Source: Anaerolineae bacterium
GTDB taxonomy: Bacteria > Chloroflexota > Anaerolineae > Aggregatilineales > Phototrophicaceae
DNA length: 5,097 nt
NCBI GenBank assembly: GCA_028284565.1
Contig: JANQRM010000126.1
Coordinates: 1 to 5,097 of the forward strand
Reading direction: 5' to 3'
Below, piece after piece: positions 1 through 5,097 of the stretch. Every line of letters starts with the position of its first letter. The first letter of the stretch is position 1. The notes beneath the pieces are model-generated. The model worked only from the letters and a program-made list of their open reading frames with translations, searched no databases and had not been told where the DNA came from. The position numbers and the translations under genes were made by a program.

Positions 1-1736
1 GCTACTGCCTCGTTATCTCCCGTGAGCATGACGGTCTCTAAGCCGAGTGTATTGAGTTCGGCAACGACAGATTTGCTGGTGTCACGTGGGGTATCAGCAA
101 CGGCAATATAACCCCGCACCCGTTCCCCATCATACAGCATCATGGTGGTTCGCCCCTGCGCTTCGACCTCATTGACCATCTGGCAAAACTCGGAGGAGTG
201 GGGATGTTCTTGGTCGAAGAGTCGATGACTACCAAGTGTGAGGTGGGTGCCATCGACATCCCCCTGAATGCCCTGCCCACTCATGATGGAGACATTCTCG
301 GCAAGTGCGGGTTGGAGTTCCCGTTGTTTCACCGCTTCCATGACAGCATTGGCAAGGGGGTGCGTGCTGTGATGTTCCAATGAACCTGCCAAAGAGAGAA
401 CATCCTCACAATCGGCACAAGCCATCTCACCATCGGCACAATCGACAGCCCGGAAGTCGGTCACGATGGGCTTGCCTTGTGTGAGCGTTCCGGTTTTGTC
501 AAAGGCGATGGCGTTGAGTTGACCCAGTGCTTCGAGATGCATGCCACCTTTAATCAACACCCCACGACGGGCAGAGGCAGTGATGGCACTAATCACCGTG
601 ACAGGGGTGCTAATCACCAAAGCACAGGGGCAGGCGATGACTAACATCGACAGCGCACGATAGAACCAGCCGTGTCCATCAGGTGTGTCATAGAAAGGCG
701 CACTGAAGAGTAGGGGGGGTATCAAGGCGACGGCTAATGCCAAAACGACGACAGCAGGGGTGTAATAATGTGCAAATTTGTCGATGAGGCGTTGGCTGGG
801 TGCGCGGACGGACTGCGCTTCTTCCACCAATTGGATGATGCGACTCAGGGTATTGTCTTCGGCAAGATGGGTCACTTCGATTTCGAGGACACTATCGCCA
901 TTCAAGGTGCCCGCATAAACCGTATCATCGGCTTGCTTAAAGACAGGCAGACTTTCGCCTGTAATTGTGGCTTGGTTGACTCCGCTTTCGCCTTTGATAA
1001 CAACCCCATCCATTGGGATGCGCTCACCTGATTTAACAAGTATCGTATCGCCGACATGCAAGGCTTCGATGGGCACAAGCGTCTGTTTTTGCTTATCTAA
1101 CCTTATCGCCACTTGGGGTTTGAGTGCGAGCAAACTGCGGAGGCTATCGCGTGCGCGGTCTGCCGTATAGCCTTCGAGTGCTTCTCCCACAGCAAACAAG
1201 AAAATCACCGTCGCGCCTTCTAAATATTCGCCTATCAGAATCGCCCCAATCGCGGCAATGGACATCAGCAGGTTGATATTAAAGGAGCGATTCACTCGTA
1301 GCGCCTTGATGCCACTGTTGGCGATGGGATAGAGCGCAATCAGCATGGCAATCGTGTAGCTGATTCCAGTGATGGTTTCGGCTATAGCGAATACAATCGA
1401 CGCGAGTATCGTCAGCAGAATCAGCCCGCCACCGACGAGGGCAAAGCGTGTTTCCGCCCGTGCCACCAAATAATCCCAGAAGCCTAAGATGCCACCCCGC
1501 GATGGCTGGTGTTCAACAGCGTCTTTTGAGATGGTCTTACCGACGGATTCCACCCGTTCACGCAGGGACTCGAAGTCGATATTGCCCTGCAGTATCATCT
1601 TCTCCGTCGCAAAATTGACCGCAACCGACTCGACTCCAGCTAGGTTTTTCACACTACTTTCGACTTCGAGCGCGCAACCGCCACAGGTCATCTTGCCGAT
1701 GTGATAGGTTTGTTGGGTGAGATTTTTTGTGGTCAT
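1..1736 (-). CDS. P1B-type heavy-metal-translocating ATPase, CadA/ZntA-like (partial, C-terminus off the window)
   Basis: An uninterrupted minus-strand reading frame of 578 codons plus two bases runs off the left edge. It encodes an inner-membrane pump that exports soft metal ions using ATP. Domains in order: an N-terminal HMA metal-binding domain with MTCGGC (Cys18, Cys21); a transmembrane pair at about 97-143 and another at about 153-187; the actuator loop with TGES (259-262); a transmembrane pair at about 325-385 containing the CPC metal site (369-371); the phosphorylation site DKTGT (Asp413); the nucleotide-domain HP motif (His459-Pro460); and the start of the TGDN hinge motif (572-575). 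Roughly the last 100-150 residues, with the final membrane pair, are outside. The CPC followed by ALVISTP is typical of the Zn/Cd/Pb (P1B-2) class, whereas Cu pumps usually have CPCALGLATP. An acidic Cys-containing insert (Cys433, Cys440, Cys443) follows the phosphorylation site. The ATG at 1736 gives a full HMA domain, although the GAGACGG upstream is only a weak ribosome site. Family assignment is firm; the exact metal is inferred. Confidence 0.96.
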   Translation of the reverse strand, partial: MTTKNLTQQTYHIGKMTCGGCALEVESSVKNLAGVESVAVNFATEKMILQGNIDFESLRERVESVGKTISKDAVEHQPSRGGILGFWDYLVARAETRFALVGGGLILLTILASIVFAIAETITGISYTIAMLIALYPIANSGIKALRVNRSFNINLLMSIAAIGAILIGEYLEGATVIFLFAVGEALEGYTADRARDSLRSLLALKPQVAIRLDKQKQTLVPIEALHVGDTILVKSGERIPMDGVVIKGESGVNQATITGESLPVFKQADDTVYAGTLNGDSVLEIEVTHLAEDNTLSRIIQLVEEAQSVRAPSQRLIDKFAHYYTPAVVVLALAVALIPPLLFSAPFYDTPDGHGWFYRALSMLVIACPCALVISTPVTVISAITASARRGVLIKGGMHLEALGQLNAIAFDKTGTLTQGKPIVTDFRAVDCADGEMACADCEDVLSLAGSLEHHSTHPLANAVMEAVKQRELQPALAENVSIMSGQGIQGDVDGTHLTLGSHRLFDQEHPHSSEFCQMVNEVEAQGRTTMMLYDGERVRGYIAVADTPRDTSKSVVAELNTLGLETVMLTGDNEAV

Positions 1737-1750
1737 TGATACGCCGTCTC

Positions 1751-1776
1751 AATATATAAGTCGTCACACATATATT
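1751..1776. promoter_or_regulatory. Candidate ArsR/SmtB-type operator (12-2-12 imperfect inverted repeat)
   Basis: The two 12-base half sites AATATATAAGTC and CACACATATATT flank a GT spacer. The outer seven bases pair perfectly (AATATAT/ATATATT), and nine of twelve positions match overall. The AT-rich outer arms and 12-2-12 geometry resemble operators of ArsR/SmtB metal sensors (SmtB, CadC, CzrA types). The site lies just downstream of the -10 of the ATPase promoter, at the predicted transcription start, where a bound repressor would block initiation. No regulator gene is in the window, so the identity of the binder is inference. Confidence 0.45.
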
Positions 1777-1782
1777 ATGGAC

Positions 1783-1811
1783 AGTATAGCAGAAAGTGAA
1801 TTTGGCTTCAA
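1783..1811 (-). promoter_or_regulatory. Predicted sigma70-like promoter of the metal ATPase
   Basis: Read on the minus strand, the -35 is TTGAAG (1811-1806), the spacer is 17 bases, and the -10 is TATACT (1788-1783), one base off consensus. The expected start near 1776 would give a leader of about 40 bases and places the 1751-1776 inverted repeat directly over the start site. Confidence 0.6.
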
Positions 1812-1817
1812 TGAAAA

Positions 1818-1846
1818 TCGACGACTGTTGGCATTCTGGTTATAAT
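1818..1846 (+). promoter_or_regulatory. Predicted sigma70-like promoter of the DUF4177-like gene
   Basis: A consensus -10 TATAAT (1841-1846) lies 17 bases after a moderate -35 TCGACG (1818-1823, four of six matches). Transcription would start near 1853, leaving a leader of about 25 bases. Its -35 is only six bases from the -35 of the opposing ATPase promoter, so the two are back to back. Confidence 0.6.
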
Positions 1847-1877
1847 GGACGCATGATGAATCATATGGGAGCATAAC

Positions 1878-2075
1878 ATGACAACGTGGGAATATTTGGT
1901 GGTGTATTTGTCCGACAACAAAGTGGCGGAAGACAACGAAGCGATTGACCGCCATTTGGATGCCGATACCTTTACCGAGAAGTTGAATCAGTATGGTAGT
2001 GCGGGCTGGGAGTTGGTCTCATTTGAATGGACAGAGGATGGGGCAAAAGTCGCGCTCAAACGTCCCCGTCGATAA
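1878..2075 (+). CDS. Small DUF4177-like protein
   Basis: A 65-residue soluble protein with no signal peptide or membrane segment. It shows the pattern expected of DUF4177-type small proteins: an N-terminal WEYLVVYL strand (residues 4-11), a central helical stretch with LNQYGSAGWELVS (36-48), and a final strand ending in ALKRPRR. The invariant-looking Gly43-Trp44-Glu45-Leu46 is the best diagnostic. The family has no established biochemical function and I do not propose one. The ATG at 1878 is supported by GGGAG (1867-1871) six bases upstream and by a good promoter. It is transcribed divergently from the metal ATPase. Whether metal status affects it through the shared control region is open. 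The next gene starts 84 bases downstream on the same strand and may be co-transcribed. Confidence 0.87.
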   Translation: MTTWEYLVVYLSDNKVAEDNEAIDRHLDADTFTEKLNQYGSAGWELVSFEWTEDGAKVALKRPRR

Positions 2076-2090
2076 GTCGTCAACAACTCA

Positions 2091-2116
2091 GCCGGTCAGC
2101 ATTTTCGCCGGTCAGC
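2091..2116 (+). repeat. Short direct repeat of GCCGGTCAGC
   Basis: Two exact copies of the decamer GCCGGTCAGC, at 2091-2100 and 2107-2116, have a 16-base period. They lie in the 84-base gap between the DUF4177-like gene and the EEP gene. The repeat could be a chance duplication, slippage, or a tandem protein-binding site. A weak TATATA (2120-2125) just downstream might be a -10, but no good -35 accompanies it. Confidence 0.4.
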
Positions 2117-2159
2117 CTGTATATAGCGTGGATGTTTATCTGATGCGCTCGGGTTCAAT

Positions 2160-3212
2160 TTGACTCATATTCGTCGTCTGCTTATTGCGCTAGTCTTTCT
2201 CTATACCCTCGCCTTAGGGGGGTATTTGTTTGTTCGCTGGGTGGTGCGGGATGCCCTTTGGTGGGCGAGTTTATTACACGGCTTCGCCCTATTCTGGTTT
2301 ATCCCCCTGCTTCTGACACTTCCTCTATCGCTCTTGCTGATGTATCGAACCCAAAAGCCCTCTCGCTTCTTGCGCTGGACTGCGTTGAGTCAGTTGGTGT
2401 TAGGATTCTTGGCGATACTCTGGTTCATCCTGCCGATACTGCCCAAGAACGTTGAACCTGCTACCGGAAGCACACTCAAAATCGTGAGCATCAACGTCTT
2501 GTGGTTGGGCAATCAACAGCGTGAACGGGTCAATGATTGGCTGGTGGCACAGGATGCAGATGTGATTGTCATGCCCGAGATTCCGACGATTGGCTTTGAG
2601 CCGGAATTAGCGCGCGTGTATTCAGCCTATCCCTATGAAGCGGGGGTTGCTGGGAGCCTAAAAATCTTCTCGAAGCATCGCTTTATCACCAATGAACGCT
2701 TATGGATTGAAGCCCATCCACCGGGGCGGCTGATTCGGCGTGTAGTCATAGAAATCGCGGGACAGCCGATAGCAATTTACGGCGTGCATCTGTCCTTGCC
2801 TCAATATGAACCCGACCCCGATAAAGCCTTTACATTTGAGCAAGGATTCCCAATCGGTTTTGCCTCGAATTACGATGAGACACGACGCAATGCCCAGATT
2901 GTCCGTCTGTTGGAGCTGGTGCAGGACGATCCCTATCCGGTGATTGTGGCGGGCGATTTCAACATGAGCGAGCATTCCCTGATTTATGATGACATCGCGG
3001 AGGTGCTAACGGACAGTTGGCGAATAGCTGGCACAGGCTTTGGGACAACATGGGCGGTGATGGAGGTGATTCGACTTCCTTCGTTTATTCCGCCTCTCTT
3101 GCGTCTGGATTATGTCTGGCATACCGATGAATTTCGTACTGTATCCGCGACGTTGGGTGAGGCGATTGGCTCAGATCATCTGCCCTTGGTGGTTGAGTTG
3201 GAGATACGGTAG
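2160..3212 (+). CDS. Membrane-anchored endonuclease/exonuclease/phosphatase (EEP) family protein, VanJ/YafD-like
   Basis: A 350-residue protein with three predicted N-terminal membrane helices (about 6-28, 36-60 and 72-94) followed by a complete EEP catalytic domain (about 105-350), which probably faces outside the cytoplasm. The expected active-site positions are present: SINV (Asn112), MPEI (Glu140), GVHLS (His210), GDFN (Asp266, Asn268), LDYVW (Asp317) and the terminal SDHLP (Asp339, His340). The fold covers Mg-dependent nucleases and phosphodiesterases/phosphatases, including lipid phosphatases. The same helix-plus-EEP layout occurs in VanJ-type teicoplanin-resistance proteins and in YafD. 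The substrate cannot be read from sequence; an envelope lipid phosphate is one possibility. The start is probably TTG at 2160: no ATG or GTG lies between the in-frame stop at 2124 and this TTG, and later starts would remove the first helix. No strong ribosome site is visible, so the start is the weak point. Confidence 0.9.
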   Translation: MTHIRRLLIALVFLYTLALGGYLFVRWVVRDALWWASLLHGFALFWFIPLLLTLPLSLLLMYRTQKPSRFLRWTALSQLVLGFLAILWFILPILPKNVEPATGSTLKIVSINVLWLGNQQRERVNDWLVAQDADVIVMPEIPTIGFEPELARVYSAYPYEAGVAGSLKIFSKHRFITNERLWIEAHPPGRLIRRVVIEIAGQPIAIYGVHLSLPQYEPDPDKAFTFEQGFPIGFASNYDETRRNAQIVRLLELVQDDPYPVIVAGDFNMSEHSLIYDDIAEVLTDSWRIAGTGFGTTWAVMEVIRLPSFIPPLLRLDYVWHTDEFRTVSATLGEAIGSDHLPLVVELEIR

Positions 3213-3228
3213 GCAAGAATCAAAAAGC

Positions 3229-3245
3229 GCAGGTGTGAATCCTGC
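3229..3245 (+). other. Small potential hairpin after the EEP gene
   Basis: GCAGG (3229-3233) can pair with CCTGC (3241-3245) around a seven-base loop, 16 bases after the EEP stop codon. The stem is only five pairs and no T-run follows, so it is not a convincing terminator. Confidence 0.2.
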
Positions 3246-3261
3246 ACTCAGATGAGTTGGT

Positions 3262-3289
3262 GTAAGGGCGTACAGCTGTACGCCCCTAC
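3262..3289. repeat. REP-like 28-base palindrome, copy 1
   Basis: GGGCGTACAG (3266-3275) is followed directly by its exact reverse complement CTGTACGCCC (3276-3285). The stem extends outward through one A/C mismatch to GTA (3262-3264) and TAC (3287-3289). It lies 49 bases after the EEP stop and 25 bases from the stop of the convergent GlsB-like gene. No T-run follows on either strand, so a classical intrinsic terminator is not supported, though the structure could still slow polymerase or protect 3' ends. A near-identical copy is at 5039-5066. Confidence 0.85.
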
Positions 3290-3314
3290 GGAAAATTCAA
3301 TTTAGAGGAGATCG

Positions 3315-3647
3315 TTAGCTGGCGAACTTCTCATCGACAAAGGTGCGGACGACAAGCACGGTAATGACTGCACCAATCACGCCACCGATGACGGGACCAA
3401 TGATGGGTGCGCTGGCAATCCATTGTGCGCCAACCAAGCCTAAGGCAGATGAACCAACGATTCCACCAATCAAGCCCATGACGACATTGCCAATCAAGCC
3501 GTAGCTAGAGCCACGAATCAGGCGACCTGCAACATAGCCCGTGAGCATCCATGTAATCAGTGCGAACACAATGCCAAACACACCTGAAACGGCTTTGGCT
3601 AAGATAATTGCACCTAATACACCAACGATTGCGATCAAAATACCCAT
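3315..3647 (-). CDS. GlsB/YeaQ/YmgE-family (transglycosylase-associated-like) membrane protein
   Basis: A 110-residue, very hydrophobic, glycine-rich protein with about four predicted membrane helices (about 3-20, 23-44, 50-72 and 83-103). The stretch GYVAGRLIRG (37-46) followed by GLIGNVVMGLIGGIVGS (50-66) matches the characteristic G-x-x-AG-x-x-x-RG ... G-x-x-G pattern of the GlsB/YeaQ/YmgE family. These small inner-membrane proteins are often linked to stress, but their molecular function is not established; the 'transglycosylase-associated' name is historical. At 110 residues it is longer than the usual 80-90, with an extra helix before the family core. The ATG at 3647 was chosen because AAGGA sits eight bases upstream and a TATAAT lies at 3698-3693. 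The open frame continues upstream to 3860, but that 71-residue extension runs through the promoter and into the neighbouring gene and is not hydrophobic. Confidence 0.88.
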   Translation of the reverse strand: MGILIAIVGVLGAIILAKAVSGVFGIVFALITWMLTGYVAGRLIRGSSYGLIGNVVMGLIGGIVGSSALGLVGAQWIASAPIIGPVIGGVIGAVITVLVVRTFVDEKFAS

Positions 3648-3655
3648 GTTGTTTT

Positions 3656-3660
3656 TCCTT
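3656..3660 (-). promoter_or_regulatory. Shine-Dalgarno site deciding the GlsB-like start
   Basis: AAGGA on the minus strand sits eight bases before the ATG at 3647. It separates the true 110-residue start from the longer in-frame open reading frame, whose upstream ATGs at 3668 and 3860 lie closer to, or beyond, the predicted promoter. Confidence 0.7.
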
Positions 3661-3692
3661 ATCCTCATCCAACGAAAGTGGGTGTCTACTCT

Positions 3693-3698
3693 ATTATA
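3693..3698 (-). promoter_or_regulatory. Predicted -10 element for the GlsB-like gene
   Basis: On the minus strand this is an exact TATAAT. The best upstream -35 match is TTGGAA (3723-3718) at a long 19-base spacing, so the -35 is weak and an activator or alternative sigma factor is possible. Predicted transcription starts near 3686, giving a leader of about 40 bases. Confidence 0.5.
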
Positions 3699-3784
3699 CG
3701 CCAAATCCCGCCAAAAGTTCCAACCAAATGGTCTGGAGAACCTAACTTGTGCAGAATGCTGTACTGCGCTTGTCAGCGACACGG

Positions 3785-3790
3785 TATAAT
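3785..3790 (+). promoter_or_regulatory. Predicted -10 element for kbl
   Basis: An exact TATAAT lies 34 bases before the kbl start codon. No recognisable -35 is present at the normal 16-18 base spacing (TACTGC at 3762-3767 matches poorly). A small dyad, CGCT-tgtc-AGCG at 3767-3778, sits where the spacer would be, possibly by chance. Confidence 0.5.
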
Positions 3791-3824
3791 CACTTGATGA
3801 ATTCAACAACCTCGTGAGGCAAGC

Positions 3825-5006
3825 ATGACGGACAGCAAAACAGCATATCTCCAAGAACAACTAGACGACCTGAAGTCGCAGGGACTCTACAATCACATCC
3901 GTACGATTGAGAGTCCGATGGATGGCAAAGTCGTCATTGATGGCAAGACCGTCCTGAATTTCTGTGCGAATAATTATCTGGGATTGGCGAATCATCCGCG
4001 CTTGAAAGAAGCCGCCAAACAAGCAATTGATAAGTATGGGATTGGACCCGGTGCGGTGCGAACGATTGCCGGAACCATGAGCCTGCATGACCAACTCGAA
4101 TCCCGTCTCGCGCAGTTCAAAGGGGCGGAAGCGGTCGTCACCTTGCAAAGTGGATTTACGGCGAATTTGGCGACGATTCCGGCATTAGTGGGGCGTGGGG
4201 ATGTGATTTTCTCCGACCAACTCAATCATGCCAGCATCATCGATGGTTGCCGACTCAGTCGTGCCAAGATCGTGGCGTATGAGCATAACAATGTGGCAGA
4301 TTTACGCGAGAAAATCATGCTGACAACCGAGTACACGCGCCGACTCATCATTACAGATGGGGTGTTCAGCATGGATGGGGATATTGCACCCCTGCCGGAG
4401 TTGGTGAAAGTCGCTAATGAACACAACATTTTGCTAATGGTAGATGACGCGCACGGTGAAGGTGTCTTGGGACGTGGCGGACGCGGGATTGTCGATCACT
4501 TCGATTTGCATGGGCAAGTGGATATTGAAGTCGGCACGATGAGTAAAGCCTTCGGGGTCATGGGCGGGATTGTCGCGGGGAAACAGGTGATTATCGACTG
4601 GTTGCGTCAACGGGGTCGTCCTTTCCTCTTCTCCAGTGCGATGACCGTCCCAGATACAGCCGCCTGTCTCGAAGCGGTAGATATGCTGGAAGGGAGTACC
4701 GAACTTGTGTCTCGTTTGTGGAGTAATGCCGAGTTCTTCAAAACGGAGATGGCAAAGATGGGCTTCGATGTCGGTCATAGTGAAACGCCGATAGTCCCCG
4801 TGATGTTGGGCGATGCCCCGCTGGCACAGCAATTCAGTCGGCAACTCTTTGATGAAGGGGTGTTTGCGATGGCGATTGGCTATCCGACGGTCCCACAAGG
4901 CAAAGCCCGCATCCGCGTCATGAACACCGCCGCCCATTCACAAGATGACTTAGAACAAGCCCTCTCTGCCTTCGAGACCGTGGGCAAAGGGTTGGGAGTG
5001 ATTTGA
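3825..5006 (+). CDS. kbl: Glycine C-acetyltransferase (2-amino-3-ketobutyrate CoA ligase), alpha-oxoamine synthase family
   Basis: A complete 393-residue cytosolic PLP enzyme, close to the roughly 398 residues of E. coli Kbl. It catalyses the reversible condensation of glycine and acetyl-CoA to 2-amino-3-oxobutyrate, the second step of threonine breakdown after threonine dehydrogenase. Visible motifs: [14 protein letters not shown] (45-58), strongly Kbl-like; [12 protein letters not shown] (130-141), with His135 stacking on [17 protein letters not shown] (177-190); VDDAH (206-210), with Asp207 contacting the pyridine nitrogen; and GTMSKAFG (237-244), with Lys241 as the Schiff-base lysine. These residues align with E. 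coli Kbl at a constant offset of three. The segment [13 protein letters not shown] (72-84) is shared with the broader Kbl/BioF-like branch, whose members may accept other acyl-CoAs, so 8-amino-7-oxononanoate synthase activity cannot be excluded. The start is supported by GTGAGG (3814-3819), five bases upstream. No tdh gene is in the window. Confidence 0.93.
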   Translation: MTDSKTAYLQEQLDDLKSQGLYNHIRTIESPMDGKVVIDGKTVLNFCANNYLGLANHPRLKEAAKQAIDKYGIGPGAVRTIAGTMSLHDQLESRLAQFKGAEAVVTLQSGFTANLATIPALVGRGDVIFSDQLNHASIIDGCRLSRAKIVAYEHNNVADLREKIMLTTEYTRRLIITDGVFSMDGDIAPLPELVKVANEHNILLMVDDAHGEGVLGRGGRGIVDHFDLHGQVDIEVGTMSKAFGVMGGIVAGKQVIIDWLRQRGRPFLFSSAMTVPDTAACLEAVDMLEGSTELVSRLWSNAEFFKTEMAKMGFDVGHSETPIVPVMLGDAPLAQQFSRQLFDEGVFAMAIGYPTVPQGKARIRVMNTAAHSQDDLEQALSAFETVGKGLGVI

Positions 5007-5038
5007 TTGTCCTCATAAGTTGAATGAATAATGAATTT

Positions 5039-5066
5039 GTAAGGGCGCACAGCTGTGCGCCCTTAC
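5039..5066. repeat. REP-like 28-base perfect palindrome, copy 2
   Basis: GTAAGGGCGCACAG (5039-5052) is followed directly by its exact reverse complement CTGTGCGCCCTTAC (5053-5066), with no spacer and no mismatch. It lies 32 bases after the kbl stop codon. Copy 1 (3262-3289) differs at three positions: two form a compensatory T:A to C:G pair swap, and the third repairs the single A/C mismatch. No T-run follows, so it reads as a dispersed palindromic repeat rather than a standard terminator. Confidence 0.88.
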
Positions 5067-5082
5067 CATGTTGATGGTTATG

Positions 5083-5090
5083 TTAGGAGA
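5083..5090 (+). promoter_or_regulatory. Strong Shine-Dalgarno-like sequence for a gene starting beyond the right edge
   Basis: TTAGGAGA followed by AAAAATA ends the window. With seven A/T bases after the purine core, a start codon would be expected at or just past the final base. Its distance from kbl (about 90 bases, with the palindrome between) leaves co-transcription open. A threonine dehydrogenase gene would be a natural partner, but nothing in the window shows this. Confidence 0.45.
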
Positions 5091-5097
5091 AAAAATA

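Noticed and set aside
198..1704. Several short plus-strand open frames (198-383, 768-1031, 967-1170, 1489-1704)
   Set aside because: All lie inside the minus-strand ATPase frame, whose motifs are unmistakable and in order. The plus-strand translations resemble no family and lack ribosome sites, so they are shadows.
1..1736. Frameshift or decay in the ATPase
   Set aside because: The full 578-codon translation is continuous with all expected motifs. The missing C-terminus is explained by the window edge.
1764..1955. Minus-strand 63-residue open frame spanning the divergent control region
   Set aside because: It overlaps the DUF4177-like gene and both predicted promoters and encodes nothing recognisable.
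2091..2116. Start of a CRISPR or longer tandem array
   Set aside because: There are only two 10-base copies, 16 bases apart, with no further units and no cas gene.
3262..3289. Bidirectional rho-independent terminator between the convergent genes
   Set aside because: The stem is strong, but no T-run follows on either strand and there is no loop spacer. The second copy with covariation fits a dispersed palindrome better. Some terminating effect remains possible.
3648..3860. A 71-residue N-terminal extension of the GlsB-like protein starting at 3860
   Set aside because: It overlaps the kbl start on the other strand and the predicted promoter, is not membrane-like, and the AAGGA site favours the ATG at 3647.
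3861..4937. Minus-strand open frames opposite kbl (3861-4148, 3992-4225, 4226-4429, 4434-4937)
   Set aside because: They are antisense to a complete, motif-verified PLP enzyme and carry no recognisable domain or start signal.

Overview
The window holds five protein-coding genes on both strands, with compact intergenic gaps (84 to 177 bases) and a roughly balanced GC content. No rRNA, tRNA, CRISPR array, transposase or phage gene is visible. Gene content and gene order look like an ordinary bacterial chromosome. The combination of a CadA/ZntA-type metal ATPase, a DUF4177-like small protein, a membrane-anchored VanJ/YafD-like EEP protein, a GlsB/YeaQ protein and a Kbl-type synthase, together with dispersed GTA(A/G)GGGCG...CGCCC(C/T)TAC palindromes, suggests Chloroflexota (Anaerolineae-like). 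That assignment rests on general impression, not a search, and should be held loosely.

Layout. Positions 1-1736 (minus) carry the N-terminal 578 codons of a P1B-type heavy-metal-exporting ATPase whose C-terminus lies beyond the left edge. A 141-base divergent control region (1737-1877) follows. It has back-to-back sigma70-like promoters and a 12-2-12 imperfect inverted repeat at the predicted ATPase transcription start, which resembles an ArsR/SmtB-type operator. Rightwards from it run a 65-residue DUF4177-like protein (1878-2075) and then a membrane-anchored endonuclease/exonuclease/phosphatase-family protein (2160-3212), which probably starts at TTG. The latter converges on a GlsB/YeaQ/YmgE-family membrane protein (3315-3647, minus). 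A second divergent region (3648-3824) separates that gene from a glycine C-acetyltransferase-type PLP enzyme, kbl (3825-5006). The window ends with a strong Shine-Dalgarno-like sequence that probably serves a gene starting just outside.

How the genes relate. They do not form one pathway. The ATPase would detoxify Zn/Cd/Pb-type ions, Kbl would act in threonine/glycine interconversion, and the GlsB and EEP proteins are envelope-associated with uncertain roles. The most distinctive non-coding feature is a pair of 28-base palindromes, 3262-3289 and 5039-5066, each just downstream of a plus-strand gene. They differ by a compensatory T:A to C:G change in the stem, which suggests a dispersed REP-like element selected for its palindromic structure. 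I found no convincing evidence of a wholly new multi-gene system in this window.
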